NCBI GenBank assembly: GCA_013298665.1
Contig: JAAFIK010000003.1
Span: forward strand, 128,641-192,640
Length of the DNA stretch: 64,000 nucleotides
Source: Chitinophagales bacterium
GTDB taxonomy: Bacteria > Bacteroidota > Bacteroidia > Chitinophagales > Chitinophagaceae
Reading direction: 5' to 3'
The notes below the pieces were generated by a model, which saw only the letters and a program-made list of their open reading frames with translations, did no database searches and was not told the DNA's origin. Position 1 is the stretch's first letter. Every line of letters starts with the position of its first letter. Of the stretch, positions 1-10,340 are shown piece by piece. Position numbers and translations under genes: made by a program.

Positions 1-1614
1 ACCGGCAAACCACAGACTGATGCCGTTATCCTGTTGCAGGGCGATAAGATACTCGCCACGGGTAAGAAAGGAAAGCTGAAGATACCCGCCGATGCAAAAA
101 TGATTGATGCCGCCGGTAAATGGATTATGCCGGGTATGATTGACGGGCATATACATTTTTTTCAGTCCGGGGGCTTGTACACCCGTCCCGATGCCCTTAA
201 CCTTTCTTCATTTTCATCGTACGAAAAAGACCAGCAATGGATCAAAGACAACCGGGCTGACCTGATGCGGCGTTACCTGGCTTGCGGGATTACCACGATT
301 GTTGATGTGGGCGGGCCGATGAGCAATTTTGATGTACGTACATGGTGCGACAGTACGGTATTGTCGCCTAATGCATTTGTTACCGGTCCATTGATCTCTA
401 CTTACCAGCCGCCCAATCTTGATAAGAAAGATCCGCCGATAATCAAGGTTAACAATGAAGAGGAAGCCCGCGGATTAGTGAGGAAGCAGATTCCGTTCAA
501 ACCCGATTTTATCAAGATATGGTATATTGTACTACCCGGCCAGGGTGCCGAAAAGACCCTGCCGATCATTAAAGCAACCATTGATGAGGCGCATGCGGCC
601 AACCTGAAAGTGGCGGTACATGCTACGGAGTACAAAACGGCTGCATTAGCGGTAGAAGCGGGTTGTGATATCCTGGTACACAGTATTGATGATGCACCCG
701 CCGATCCTGCATTCACCCGGTTGCTGCTGCGTAAGCAGGTTACCTATATCCCTACCCTGGTGGTAGCACGTAAATACCGTGAAACCTTTACCCAGCAACA
801 CCGGCTCAATGCACACCATTTTACCTACGCCAATCCTTTTATGCTCGGTACCCTGTTTGATCTTCAGCACCTGGAAGGGAAGGCGCTGACCATGGATTAT
901 AAAAAGATGCGCAGCCGCATGACGGTCTTTAACGGGGAAGACAGTACTATGCTCCGTAACCTGAAAATGGTGATGGATGCAGGTATAAATGTTGCCACTG
1001 GCACAGATGCGGGTAATATCGGGTCTGCCCATGCCGCTTCATATCTGGATGAACTCCTGGCCATGCAATCGGCCGGTTTGAGTACGATGCAGGTGCTGCA
1101 GGCAGGTACCCTCAATGCAGCCAAAGGCTTTGGTAAGGGAGATATGCTGGGCTCCATTGACAAAGGAAAGCTGGCTGACCTGCTTATCCTGCGTAAGAAT
1201 CCGCTTGAAGACCTCAATAATTTAGAGACCATTGAGCATGTCATTCACCGTGGTGTAATCATCCGCGCCGATACATTGCTGCCGGTATCACCGGCACTTT
1301 TGGTGCAGCAGCAGCTCAATGCCTATAATATGCGCGATATGGAAGCCTTCCTGGCACCTTACAGCGATAGTGTGGTGCTCTATGATTTCCCTAACACACT
1401 GTCGATCAAAGGCAAGGATGCCATGCGTAAAGGATATGCAGGAATGTTTGCCAATATCAAAAACCTGCACTGCCAACTGATCAATCGTATTGTGGAAGGC
1501 AATACCGTTATTGACCAGGAAAGTGTAACCGGTTTTGGTCCGGTACCATTCAAGGCTGTAGCCATTTATACCATTGCCAATGGAAAAATAGCAGAAGTAC
1601 GGTTTGTGCAGTAG
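1..1614 (+). CDS. Amidohydrolase with C-terminal SnoaL-like domain (5' partial)
   Basis: Metal-dependent amidohydrolase of the imidazolonepropionase-like group, cut at its 5' end: the frame is open back to base 1, and the track's start at base 34 is an internal TTG. Visible motifs are GMIDGHIHFF (HxH metal ligands), FIKIW (position of the bridging lysine), VAVHATE and ILVHSID (metal histidines) and TGTDAG (catalytic Asp). The amidohydrolase barrel and return to the beta-sandwich end near KADLLILRKNPLEDL. About 105 further residues (VQQQLNAYNMRDMEAFLAPY onward) look like an NTF2/SnoaL-like small-ligand fold, an unusual tail for this family. The substrate cannot be told; related enzymes are often secreted peptidases or hydrolases, but any signal peptide lies outside the window. 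Domain calls are by motif, and the SnoaL call is the less certain. Confidence 0.85.
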   Translation, partial: TGKPQTDAVILLQGDKILATGKKGKLKIPADAKMIDAAGKWIMPGMIDGHIHFFQSGGLYTRPDALNLSSFSSYEKDQQWIKDNRADLMRRYLACGITTIVDVGGPMSNFDVRTWCDSTVLSPNAFVTGPLISTYQPPNLDKKDPPIIKVNNEEEARGLVRKQIPFKPDFIKIWYIVLPGQGAEKTLPIIKATIDEAHAANLKVAVHATEYKTAALAVEAGCDILVHSIDDAPADPAFTRLLLRKQVTYIPTLVVARKYRETFTQQHRLNAHHFTYANPFMLGTLFDLQHLEGKALTMDYKKMRSRMTVFNGEDSTMLRNLKMVMDAGINVATGTDAGNIGSAHAASYLDELLAMQSAGLSTMQVLQAGTLNAAKGFGKGDMLGSIDKGKLADLLILRKNPLEDLNNLETIEHVIHRGVIIRADTLLPVSPALLVQQQLNAYNMRDMEAFLAPYSDSVVLYDFPNTLSIKGKDAMRKGYAGMFANIKNLHCQLINRIVEGNTVIDQESVTGFGPVPFKAVAIYTIANGKIAEVRFVQ

Positions 1615-1740
1615 GGAGAGCAAAAGTTTGTCTTTTTTGGCCACCGGGCATAACAACAGGTCAGGGATGGCGTACCACCTTATCAGTATGGTTGTACGCT
1701 ATTCTTCTTTTTTCTGTACATGCAGGGTATTGAACTGACA

Positions 1741-2322
1741 CTATATTGTATGGCTCAACGCTGCATAGTATTGCTTACCATAGTTGGCAATTAATGCGGC
1801 TTTGTCCGTACCATTGATGATGCGTCTTGCATTCACCCAATCTTCGGTAGCGGGATTGAAATAATCGCTTAGTTTTTTACCGGTAAACCAGCCTTCGTTC
1901 ATACCGTTGAACATAATTTCGCTTGCATTAGCCGGCACGAGGGCCAGCTCAGGGTGCTGGATCAGGTCAATGCCCAGTTTTTTGCCGGCCTTCTGGTAGT
2001 TGTCATACCAGGTCAGTTGTACATAGCCTCTTCCATAGAACAGGTTTGTGGTGTCGGTGTAGCGTGTTTTCTTATCCATTTTCAGGTTTTGTCCGTAAGG
2101 CCGCCCTTTACCTTTTCCAAACTCTTCAATGGGTTGGATGGTAGCCGCTGTTTCATGATGCGCGGTACCGAGCATATAGGCCAGCCAACGGTCGTCTTTT
2201 TTGGCCCAGTTTTTATCCCATTCATCGAGTATAGCGGTGAGGCCGTTTACCTGGCTTGTCCGCAGACTACCGCCGAAGAGGGTACTGCGTACCTGATCGA
2301 AGAAGAACTTTCTGTTTAGCAT
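1741..2322 (-). CDS. Glycoside hydrolase family 19 lysozyme/chitinase-like protein
   Basis: About 193 residues, resembling the short bacterial GH19 endolysin-type enzymes that cut peptidoglycan or chitin. HHETAATIQPIEEF carries the first catalytic Glu, and YGRGYVQLTWYDNY matches the GH19 core motif GRGxxQLT that lines the substrate groove. I prefer the start at MLNRKFFFDQ (2322) over the track's MRNQF (2358), because family members begin at about this point and the extra 12 residues look non-native. No signal peptide or transmembrane segment is visible, so release would need another route. It is transcribed away from the giant gene at 2600, and no phage genes are nearby. A domesticated endolysin or a cell-wall remodelling enzyme are both possible. 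Confidence 0.85.
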   Translation of the reverse strand: MLNRKFFFDQVRSTLFGGSLRTSQVNGLTAILDEWDKNWAKKDDRWLAYMLGTAHHETAATIQPIEEFGKGKGRPYGQNLKMDKKTRYTDTTNLFYGRGYVQLTWYDNYQKAGKKLGIDLIQHPELALVPANASEIMFNGMNEGWFTGKKLSDYFNPATEDWVNARRIINGTDKAALIANYGKQYYAALSHTI

Positions 2323-2546
2323 TGGATTGTGTTTATAAGTGATGAATTGATTACGCATTTGGGATAAGAATGCTTTTGCCCGGGCAAACTGCTTTTGCGC
2401 TGTTGTGTTTGGGCTGCCGGTAATATTTCATACTTGCACCCATGAGATATATTATGATACGCTTTGCTGGTCATAAACAGTAAAAGTAGAACAGGTTTCC
2501 GGCCTTTGCAATACCCCAAAAGTAGTACAAGTTTATGTGCATATAC

Positions 2547-2580
2547 TTTATGTCATTCTACCGGTAAAGCATTATATTTA
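2547..2580 (+). promoter_or_regulatory. Putative Bacteroidota promoter for the giant gene pair
   Basis: TTTATG, a 20-base spacer, then TATATTTA, which differs from TANNTTTG only at the last base. Transcription would begin about 15 bases before the ATG at 2600. Found by eye only. Confidence 0.4.
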
Positions 2581-2599
2581 ACTGTCTAAAAAAACTCCC

Positions 2600-5500
2600 A
2601 TGCGTTTCTTTAACCGTAAATCTGCAGTTGCGACAGACAATCCCGTCAATCCATCACGCCGTGCGGTACTCAAATGGTTGAGTGTAGGTACAGCAGCATT
2701 GGCAACAGCTAAGGGAAAGGCGGCCAGTATTGACCGGACACTGCATGCGTTGGCCGATCAGGCCGACGAAAGTGTACAACTGCTGCTGCATCGTCCGCAG
2801 GACCTGCTTTTCCTTGAAATGCGTTTTTTCAATTTCGCCCGGCAGAATGGGGGAGATAGCCTGACCCGTATCGATGGTGGCCGCGCCCTGCTGGTCGTCT
2901 ATTTTCAGCCACAGAGTATGCAGGAGCAGGCCTGGCTTGAAGATGCAGGTTCTGGTCAACCGGTAACCGTTCCCGGCAAAATTATGCTGGCCGGCAAAAG
3001 CCGCCTGGTATTTGACATCCCGGCAAATATTACGTCTATACCGTTAACGGCAGATGCGCTGTTGAACTGGGAACGGTTTGATCTTGTGGTGAATGGCCGT
3101 GCCAGACCACATATTAAAAAGGTGTTACCCCTCTATAAAATACCTCCGGGGTCATTGTTGCAGGCGGATAAGAAACTGGCCATGGCAGCCGAACTCCTGC
3201 AGCGAAATACAGCACCGGCTACCCGGCAGCGCCTTGGCAACTATTTTCAGCGTAAAAATGGTGGTGCAGAAACGCTGACCATCGGCAATGTCAGTACCAC
3301 CGGCAGTAATGTGCAACGGGGTCAGTTGGTATTACCCAGGGGGGGACTGACGGCAGCGGTCATCCGCCTGGCGGGTGGTAACTACCCGGGGCCGGTGGAT
3401 GAAAAAGAAACCGCACTTGAAATCCCCTTCCGGTTGTTTGTATCTCCACCGGCAGGTGCGGGGTGGATACATACCACGCAACTGAATCCGTCGAAGGGAC
3501 TTTTCAAAAATACCAATAATGTATATGCGCTCTGGCATACCCGCCTTGGGGTCAAAACGGGCAATGGCATTATTCCCGATGATAGCGGCGATGCCACCAC
3601 GGCGTATAAAATTATCCGTGCACTCTGGGCTGTTGATGCGGATAAAGAATACAAAGCGCCGGTGAGTCCGGACCTGAGTTTTGTTACCGGTATCTACCGC
3701 GACCAGCGGCACAAAATCGTACATGAATCCTCCAATTTCGGAATACCCTTTTTTGTGCCTCAACCGGCCATGGTCAACAACATGCTGCTCACGACACTCG
3801 GTGCCAGCCTGGATGCAGAAATGAATGTGGAGTATACCGATGATCAAAAGAAGACCCTTCAACCCTGGCTCAATGTGCTGAAATGGAAACATATTGCCAC
3901 GATGGGGCGCGATCATTATGTGGAGATTGTGGAAGCGGGGTATATTTTCCCCTTTGGCCATGAGGCGGCATATGTTCAGGTTACAGCGCGTAAGATCGAT
4001 GCAGCAACGGGAACTGCTGCGAATAAGCAACGTGTATTTGTGGTCATTACGCAGACGGAGAAAAGTTATGTGCAGCGGGACGGAGAGGATAAGGCCTTTC
4101 TGCGTAATCCTTTTGCTGTTGTTCGTTTTGTAACAGAAGTAACCCCTTCGCTGGATCAGCCCATGGCTTTTTCGGGGAATAAATCAACACCGGATAAAGG
4201 GCAATTTATGCCGCAGACGGGTGGAAAACCCTTCCTGTTTGAGATCAAAGCGATCGACACGGAAGGCAATGAAACACATCTGTCTATGCCGATGGTCTTT
4301 ATTGCTGCAACGGCGGGCAGCCAGTTGCCTGGCGTGGTTGCGGAGTACAATAACCTGAAATCGCTGCGTATGGTGGAGGCAGGCGGGCAAAAAATTGCCA
4401 TCGCCCCTTCCCTGATTCCGGGGGATACCAGTTATGAAACCCGCAAACTGCAGTTTGGCGTTTTGCCTTTTGTCAAGGCGGTACAGGGGTTCCTGCCCAT
4501 GGTGGAGGAGCTGTCGATCATCGAGCCTTCTTACCGCCGTATGTCGGGCAACAGCAATGTGCTTGATGTAACACTGGTGGATGATAATAATGCAGGACAG
4601 GTGTTTGCGGCGATCAAAGTACCCGCAGCAGTAAAGTTTGATGCCATACCTGAAAAGTCGGGCGGTACCATTGTGCCCAACTTTTCCATGACGGGGTTGT
4701 CGAAGCTGCAGGGTGTTTTTGGTGGTGCCGTGGCCGATATGCAGGTGATGAAGTTCAACCCCAAAACATATTTCAACGGCAGTACGGCGCTGTTGTTTGG
4801 CATCATCAAACTGAGTGACCTGATTAAGGAAATAGGAACAGTTAGTGCTGATGATTATGCAGGCCAGGTAACGGCCAAAGTACAGCAGCTTGAGCAGTTA
4901 AAGATATCACTGGCTGCTGCTACCGATACGGCGACGGCGGCAGGGATCCGGAAGGAAATGGAAAAACAGGGGCAGGTTCTGCGCGACTTCAATGCTTCGT
5001 ACAAAAACTTCCGCATCCCGATGCTGAAGACCTTTGAAGACGATACCTCCGTGACCACACAGTATGTATGGAAGGGTGCGGCTGTACCTTCCCTTTCGGT
5101 GGGTATCGTAGCTTTTACCTGCCATGACCAGGCTAATGCGATATCGGTAACGACCAACTATATCCAGCGTAAGCAAAGCACCGAAAAACCGGTATTCAAT
5201 ACCACCTCTTCCATCAATGATTTTACCGTTACCATTGCAGGTATGCTTGAAGTGGGCTTTAATAAAGTGGGCTTTTCGGTGGACAATAATGCTAAAGTGG
5301 ATGTAAATGTGGTGATGAAACCCAAGCCGGTCAAATTCCTGGGGGTACTCTCGTTTATCAATGATTTTGAAAAACTCATTCCGGCCGACGGATTTTCTGA
5401 TCCTCCTTTTCTTGATGTCTCAACAGCCGGTGTCAAAACGGGCTTTAGCCTTTCGGTACCCGATCTCCAGTTGGGGGCTTTTACGTTGAGCAATATTGCT

Positions 5501-6064
5501 ATCGGTGCCTACGTCAACCTGCCTTTTAATGGTGAAGCGTTGAGCATCGGGTTTAACTTCTGCGAACGCAACCAGCCTTTTACCCTTACCATATCAGGGC
5601 TTGGTGGCGGCGGGTTCTTTGGCTTTGAGGCTGATTTTAAAGGATTACGCAGACTTGAAGCCGCGCTGGAGTTTGGCGCAGCCATAGCCATCAACCTCGG
5701 TGTAGCCAAAGGGAAAGTAAGCGTTATGGGTGGTATCTACTTTAAAATGGTTTTTAAGGAGGGTATTAATATTGTTGAGCTTACTGGTTATGTACGGATG
5801 AATGGCTGCCTGAGTGTACTGGGACTGATCAGGGCCAGCGTAGAATTCTACATGGGGCTGACGGCTGTTATGACCGGCTCAAAATGCAACAGCGTATACG
5901 GAGAAGTAACGGTCAAGGTGAAGGTTTCAGTTGCCTTCTTCTCTAAAACGGTGAGCATCCACACCAGCCGGGAATTTGCCGGGGCGGGTAATGATCCCAA
6001 CTTTGGTATGATGAATACCGAGCAGGACTGGTTAGACTATTGCAGTGCTTTTGCTGCCGCCTGA
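2600..6064 (+). CDS. Giant Tat-signal protein of unknown function (1154 aa)
   Basis: I do not recognise this protein. The N-terminus has a Tat-like signal: SRRAVLKWLSVGTAALATA fits the twin-arginine pattern followed by a hydrophobic stretch, with possible cleavage after GKAAS. It is therefore probably exported folded, perhaps with a cofactor or as part of a complex. The body is long and beta-rich with no familiar motif. Residues about 735-795 (YAGQVTAKVQQLEQLKISLA) are likely helical coiled coil. The last 290 residues are rich in Gly and alternating hydrophobics (GLGGGGFFGFEADF), suggesting stacked beta strands, and hold four Cys. It lies 49 bp upstream of another giant gene on the same strand, so the two are probably co-transcribed and may form one surface or periplasmic assembly. 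No T9SS sorting domain is visible. Confidence 0.8.
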   Translation: MRFFNRKSAVATDNPVNPSRRAVLKWLSVGTAALATAKGKAASIDRTLHALADQADESVQLLLHRPQDLLFLEMRFFNFARQNGGDSLTRIDGGRALLVVYFQPQSMQEQAWLEDAGSGQPVTVPGKIMLAGKSRLVFDIPANITSIPLTADALLNWERFDLVVNGRARPHIKKVLPLYKIPPGSLLQADKKLAMAAELLQRNTAPATRQRLGNYFQRKNGGAETLTIGNVSTTGSNVQRGQLVLPRGGLTAAVIRLAGGNYPGPVDEKETALEIPFRLFVSPPAGAGWIHTTQLNPSKGLFKNTNNVYALWHTRLGVKTGNGIIPDDSGDATTAYKIIRALWAVDADKEYKAPVSPDLSFVTGIYRDQRHKIVHESSNFGIPFFVPQPAMVNNMLLTTLGASLDAEMNVEYTDDQKKTLQPWLNVLKWKHIATMGRDHYVEIVEAGYIFPFGHEAAYVQVTARKIDAATGTAANKQRVFVVITQTEKSYVQRDGEDKAFLRNPFAVVRFVTEVTPSLDQPMAFSGNKSTPDKGQFMPQTGGKPFLFEIKAIDTEGNETHLSMPMVFIAATAGSQLPGVVAEYNNLKSLRMVEAGGQKIAIAPSLIPGDTSYETRKLQFGVLPFVKAVQGFLPMVEELSIIEPSYRRMSGNSNVLDVTLVDDNNAGQVFAAIKVPAAVKFDAIPEKSGGTIVPNFSMTGLSKLQGVFGGAVADMQVMKFNPKTYFNGSTALLFGIIKLSDLIKEIGTVSADDYAGQVTAKVQQLEQLKISLAAATDTATAAGIRKEMEKQGQVLRDFNASYKNFRIPMLKTFEDDTSVTTQYVWKGAAVPSLSVGIVAFTCHDQANAISVTTNYIQRKQSTEKPVFNTTSSINDFTVTIAGMLEVGFNKVGFSVDNNAKVDVNVVMKPKPVKFLGVLSFINDFEKLIPADGFSDPPFLDVSTAGVKTGFSLSVPDLQLGAFTLSNIAIGAYVNLPFNGEALSIGFNFCERNQPFTLTISGLGGGGFFGFEADFKGLRRLEAALEFGAAIAINLGVAKGKVSVMGGIYFKMVFKEGINIVELTGYVRMNGCLSVLGLIRASVEFYMGLTAVMTGSKCNSVYGEVTVKVKVSVAFFSKTVSIHTSREFAGAGNDPNFGMMNTEQDWLDYCSAFAAA

Positions 6065-6113
6065 TCCCGCCACTTTTTTATATGTTCTTTAACCAATACT
6101 GTACAGCAACAAC

Positions 6114-9100
6114 ATGAAACAAGAAATTCACATCACCGCACTGCCGGCTGGGATCATTCCCGGGCGTAATGGTGGCGAACCGCAACTGAAACTGTCTGCA
6201 TTTATCAGCATCAAGGTGAAGAATACGGGGGATACCACGCTTGCGGCGCTGCCCGACCTGATGGATTGGACAACAACCATCAGGAAAGCCAAATGGTTGC
6301 TGATGCGGAATGATGCCACGCCTGTAGAAGTGTCCCCGGTTACCGATGCCATTGATGAGGCGTTATGGAAAAAACTGTTTACCCCCACTATAAAGGTTAA
6401 GGCCTTTGCGCAGGAAGACCTGTCGCAAAAGCCCATGTTTACTTTTAACGTGCAGCATGTCCTGGCCTATCTCCACCAGAGCTTTGAAAGTGTGGGTAAA
6501 GCACATGTGGATAAACTTCCGCCTGTTGAAACATTTACCGGAAACCGGTTTTTTACGGATATCGCTGATATCGGTTTGCTGAAAGTTGATCCGGCACAGG
6601 TTGCCCGTCAGGCTGGTTCTGCGGAGGCATTGAAACTTACACAATTCTACGAAAAGCGCAACTACAGCAAGGAAAGGTTTACTACGCAGACGGCAAAGGA
6701 AACCATTCCGGCGTACAGCAGGATGATGAGCCCCGCGCTGACCTTTCAGCATTTCCGTACTTTTCATGATCCTGCTGCACTCCGGCAGCGGGCCAGCATT
6801 CCGCCGATGCCCAACCCGGATTTTGAGTTTCATGATATTCTATCGGTACTGACCCTCTACCCGCAACTGCTGCGAAAACTCGGGCTGGTGATTGATGTGC
6901 TGATGCCGCTTAGTAAAACCCCTTTTGTACTGGCTAACGAAACGGGTACGGTAAGGCTGGTACCTTCGGGTATCAATTTTACCACGGCTACTGATATTTC
7001 CGCGCCGCCCACTGCCTATGAGAAAACCCCCAATGGCTATTATACACAGGAGAAAGCCGGTAGTGATATTGATAAGGGACACCTGAAAGTGGATACGGAA
7101 GACTTTACCATTCTGCAGGTAGATACCGATGGTGCTGCGATGAAAATGGCTGCTATGATGGATACGCTTCAACTGAAACTGGCCCAGCAGAGTTTTGAGT
7201 TGGCAAAGTTTACCTTCCGGCCGCTACCGTTACTGGCTGTTACGAGTACCCGTAAACCGGTGGTAGCGGGTAATATGGTCATCAATGGTGCAGTGCAGAC
7301 ACCCTTGTACAGCGATCTTGACAATGTGAAGCGGGAAGAAGCCATGCCGGGTATGCGCAGCGCCGGTATCGCTATTGCTAAAAATAATATGGCGGGGTTT
7401 CTTCTGCTGAAATCAGCAACCATGCTCAATTTTGCGGGATTGATGTTTCAGAAAGTGCTGGCGGTTCCACCGGTATTCAAAAGCAACAATGCCAATTATT
7501 TCCTGCCTTCAGGTACGCTTTATACCGATGACCTTGTGCAGGGTTACCGTATGGATATTGCCTACAGCAACCAGCCATCGGTATGGTATTCCCTGCACCG
7601 TAAGCAGGACAGCTATACTTACAAGCCCGTTTCGGGTGCTGTACAGGTCATCAATGGTATTGAAGCGGATGAAGGATATGTACAACTGGCCATCAGTGAG
7701 GATGCTACCGGTAAAAAGGTAAACCATGTAAGCGAAGTGATTGCGCGCTGGGAAGGCTGGAGTTTATCTGCACCGCGTCCCGGCCATCTTCTCGACGATA
7801 ACAGTTCGGCTATAACAGGAGAGGGTATCACCGCTGAGCGCCAGAAGTTCCTGCTGCCGGCCTATATTGACTTCCGGCTGGAAGTGCAGACTGTGGCAGT
7901 AAAAGGCAGCTTACCACTTTTGCGTTATGGCCGGGAATATAATATAAAGGTAAGGACGGTTGACCTGGCGGGGAACAGCACGGACCTGCAAACAACGCCG
8001 GAAAATGCAAAGAAGGCTGTGATTCATAATTATAAGTACCTGCGCTACGAACCGGTGGCCCCTCCTTTATTATTGCCTGCAACACCCAATAAAGATGGTG
8101 AGTCTGCCGAGAGAATGGTGATCAGGAGTAATGCCGGTGTAAGTCCGGATCAGTATGAGGCTGCCGTTGCAGGTAAGAATACAGGTAATGCAACCTATGC
8201 GGGTCAGGCGATTCGCCATGTTAAGCCCCCGCGCACGTCTGTACAGATGGCCGAATGGCACGGGATGCTTGATGCAGCTTTTGGTAAGGATCGTGGCGCC
8301 GCTGCGGCACAGATATATGCCCGCCTCACCGCCAAAGACCCCAAAACAGACCCGGCATCTGCTTCATCTGCGCAAACCATTATGCCGGCAGAAGAGCTGC
8401 CCATTGAATACCTGGCAGATCCGATGGCAGCAGGGGTAAGCCTCTTCCTCAGCGAAAACGACCAGAATGGCAAAAAGATACTGGGTGATGGTATCAAACA
8501 GTTCAGTTTCTTTTTTGACCAGGTCAATACACCTGCGGAGGCCAACCAGCCGGTCAGCATGGAAAACTGGCTGAAAGCGAAAGCTTTCCGTATACAGTTG
8601 ATGGAGGGCAATGGCAATTTTGACTGGAACAGTGCAAAACGGCTGTTGACGATCGGACTGCCCAAGGGTACGATTCTGCGGCTGAATTATTCCTGTTTCT
8701 GGCGAAGTGACGACTTATTAAATTCTGCAGGGATGATGCAAACGCTTAAGCTGACCAGTCTTGCCGGTTTTATTGGGGAGAAGATTGCAACAGGCAGACA
8801 CTGGATGTTTTCCCCATGGCGTGAACTGACACTTGTGCATGCGGTGCAGCAACCACTGACGGATCCCGTTTTGCAGGAAATAGCTCCGGAGCGCGATTAT
8901 GGAGAAACCACAGCGCTGCTGCATACCCTCTTTACCACACATAGCGCCAGCACAGAAAAAATAGATATCGAATGTAACTGGGTAGAAACCGTTGACGATC
9001 TGCTCAATCCCGCACCCCTTGAAAATATGCCATTCAGTCAGCATGTAACGACCGTTCCCGTTCACTACAGCTTTCCTGTGTTACGGATGGGTGAGCGGTT

Positions 9101-10340
9101 GCAGAATACCGGTGTTGTGGCAGGGTTGTACAATGCCAAACACCCATTGCTTCACCAGCTCAATGATACGCGGCACCGCAATGTGCAATATAAGATAGTG
9201 GCAACAACACGTTACCGCGAGAACTTTGTTGGGCTTTTAACCCAGGTAAAACCTGCACCACCCATTACCCGGGAGTCCATATACGCTAAAACGGTCAACC
9301 TGTTATCCACTGCCCGGCCACTGGCGCCTGAGATCGCCTATGTATTGCCTTCATTTGAGTGGGAGCGTGCCTTCCAGGGTAAAAAATTAGTCACGGGCCG
9401 GCTGAGTAATATCCGTGTTTACCTGAAGCGGCCATGGTACAGCAGTGGGGATGGGGAATTACTTGGTGTGGTGATTCCGGCATCAGCAAGTGGCAGGGGA
9501 GGGGTGGTACAGTTGATGGCTAATAATAATCCTTCGAATCCCAATCTCCTTACGCAGTGGGGTACAGATCCGACCAAAATTTCCTCCGGACTGATGGCTA
9601 ACGGCGGTGTACAAACAAATCCGGAGCAGGAAAACTTCGTCAACCCCTTCAAGGTGGAGAACAACCTGAGTATACGGGAGGAAAGTAACCGCCGGGTAAA
9701 AGTAATCGGCTACCCGGTACAGTTTGATATTGAAAAGCAACTTTATTTTGCTGACATTCTGTTAAACATCAACGAAGCTTATTTCCCCTTTGTGAAACTG
9801 GCGTTGGCCCGTTACCAGCCCGATTCGCTGCATGAGGAAGGAACCGATTGCTGCCTGTCTCCGATTGTGAACGCTGATTTTATACAGATACCTGCACCCA
9901 GAAGTACTTCGCTTGAGCACGGGCTTACCAAGAATGTATTTACAGTAGCCATTTTGGGTACGGCACCATCGATTGTTACACCAGTTTTTGCCACTGAAGT
10001 GGAAATTATTGTAGAGGATGCCAGTCAGGTGATCAAATCCGGTGATGCCTTTATTAAGGTGCAGGGTGAGGGGCGTGCTGCAAGACCATTGTATGCATTC
10101 CGGCAGCGTATCGAAAGAAAGCACTTCATCAAAGGCAATACATTCTATTTTGCGCACCCGGTAACGATCGGGCTTGAATTTGCACTCAAACCCTTCCGGA
10201 TACGGGTGATGGAGTATGAGATGCTGCCAGGCGATCCCTTACGCAGTGATGGTGTGGCTATCAATATCAGGGGTGTTGCTGCTGACAGTACGCTGCAGGA
10301 AAGGCTTGTCTTTTCAGACGTTTATGAGGTTGGTGGTTAA
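6114..10340 (+). CDS. Giant protein of unknown function (1408 aa), partner of upstream gene
   Basis: Not recognised. It has no signal peptide or transmembrane segment: the N-terminus MKQEIHITALPAGIIPGRNG runs straight into a beta-rich region. Around residue 605, YGREYNIKVRTVDLAGNST resembles an Fn3-like strand pattern. Around residue 1105, RPWYSSGDGELLGVVI is followed by LTQWGTDP, a compact Trp/Gly motif pair that looks like a conserved core. A stretch near residue 720-770 is Ala-rich and probably helical. The start ATG is 49 bp after the previous stop, with no terminator between, so the two are probably one operon. If the first protein leaves by Tat, this one may ride as a partner or stay in the cytoplasm. 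Base composition looks like that of the neighbours, so there is no obvious recent transfer. Confidence 0.8.
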   Translation: MKQEIHITALPAGIIPGRNGGEPQLKLSAFISIKVKNTGDTTLAALPDLMDWTTTIRKAKWLLMRNDATPVEVSPVTDAIDEALWKKLFTPTIKVKAFAQEDLSQKPMFTFNVQHVLAYLHQSFESVGKAHVDKLPPVETFTGNRFFTDIADIGLLKVDPAQVARQAGSAEALKLTQFYEKRNYSKERFTTQTAKETIPAYSRMMSPALTFQHFRTFHDPAALRQRASIPPMPNPDFEFHDILSVLTLYPQLLRKLGLVIDVLMPLSKTPFVLANETGTVRLVPSGINFTTATDISAPPTAYEKTPNGYYTQEKAGSDIDKGHLKVDTEDFTILQVDTDGAAMKMAAMMDTLQLKLAQQSFELAKFTFRPLPLLAVTSTRKPVVAGNMVINGAVQTPLYSDLDNVKREEAMPGMRSAGIAIAKNNMAGFLLLKSATMLNFAGLMFQKVLAVPPVFKSNNANYFLPSGTLYTDDLVQGYRMDIAYSNQPSVWYSLHRKQDSYTYKPVSGAVQVINGIEADEGYVQLAISEDATGKKVNHVSEVIARWEGWSLSAPRPGHLLDDNSSAITGEGITAERQKFLLPAYIDFRLEVQTVAVKGSLPLLRYGREYNIKVRTVDLAGNSTDLQTTPENAKKAVIHNYKYLRYEPVAPPLLLPATPNKDGESAERMVIRSNAGVSPDQYEAAVAGKNTGNATYAGQAIRHVKPPRTSVQMAEWHGMLDAAFGKDRGAAAAQIYARLTAKDPKTDPASASSAQTIMPAEELPIEYLADPMAAGVSLFLSENDQNGKKILGDGIKQFSFFFDQVNTPAEANQPVSMENWLKAKAFRIQLMEGNGNFDWNSAKRLLTIGLPKGTILRLNYSCFWRSDDLLNSAGMMQTLKLTSLAGFIGEKIATGRHWMFSPWRELTLVHAVQQPLTDPVLQEIAPERDYGETTALLHTLFTTHSASTEKIDIECNWVETVDDLLNPAPLENMPFSQHVTTVPVHYSFPVLRMGERLQNTGVVAGLYNAKHPLLHQLNDTRHRNVQYKIVATTRYRENFVGLLTQVKPAPPITRESIYAKTVNLLSTARPLAPEIAYVLPSFEWERAFQGKKLVTGRLSNIRVYLKRPWYSSGDGELLGVVIPASASGRGGVVQLMANNNPSNPNLLTQWGTDPTKISSGLMANGGVQTNPEQENFVNPFKVENNLSIREESNRRVKVIGYPVQFDIEKQLYFADILLNINEAYFPFVKLALARYQPDSLHEEGTDCCLSPIVNADFIQIPAPRSTSLEHGLTKNVFTVAILGTAPSIVTPVFATEVEIIVEDASQVIKSGDAFIKVQGEGRAARPLYAFRQRIERKHFIKGNTFYFAHPVTIGLEFALKPFRIRVMEYEMLPGDPLRSDGVAINIRGVAADSTLQERLVFSDVYEVGG

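Noticed and set aside
1741-2322. GH19 enzyme as evidence of a prophage
   Set aside because: No holin, tail or integrase genes nearby; a single cell-wall hydrolase is not enough.
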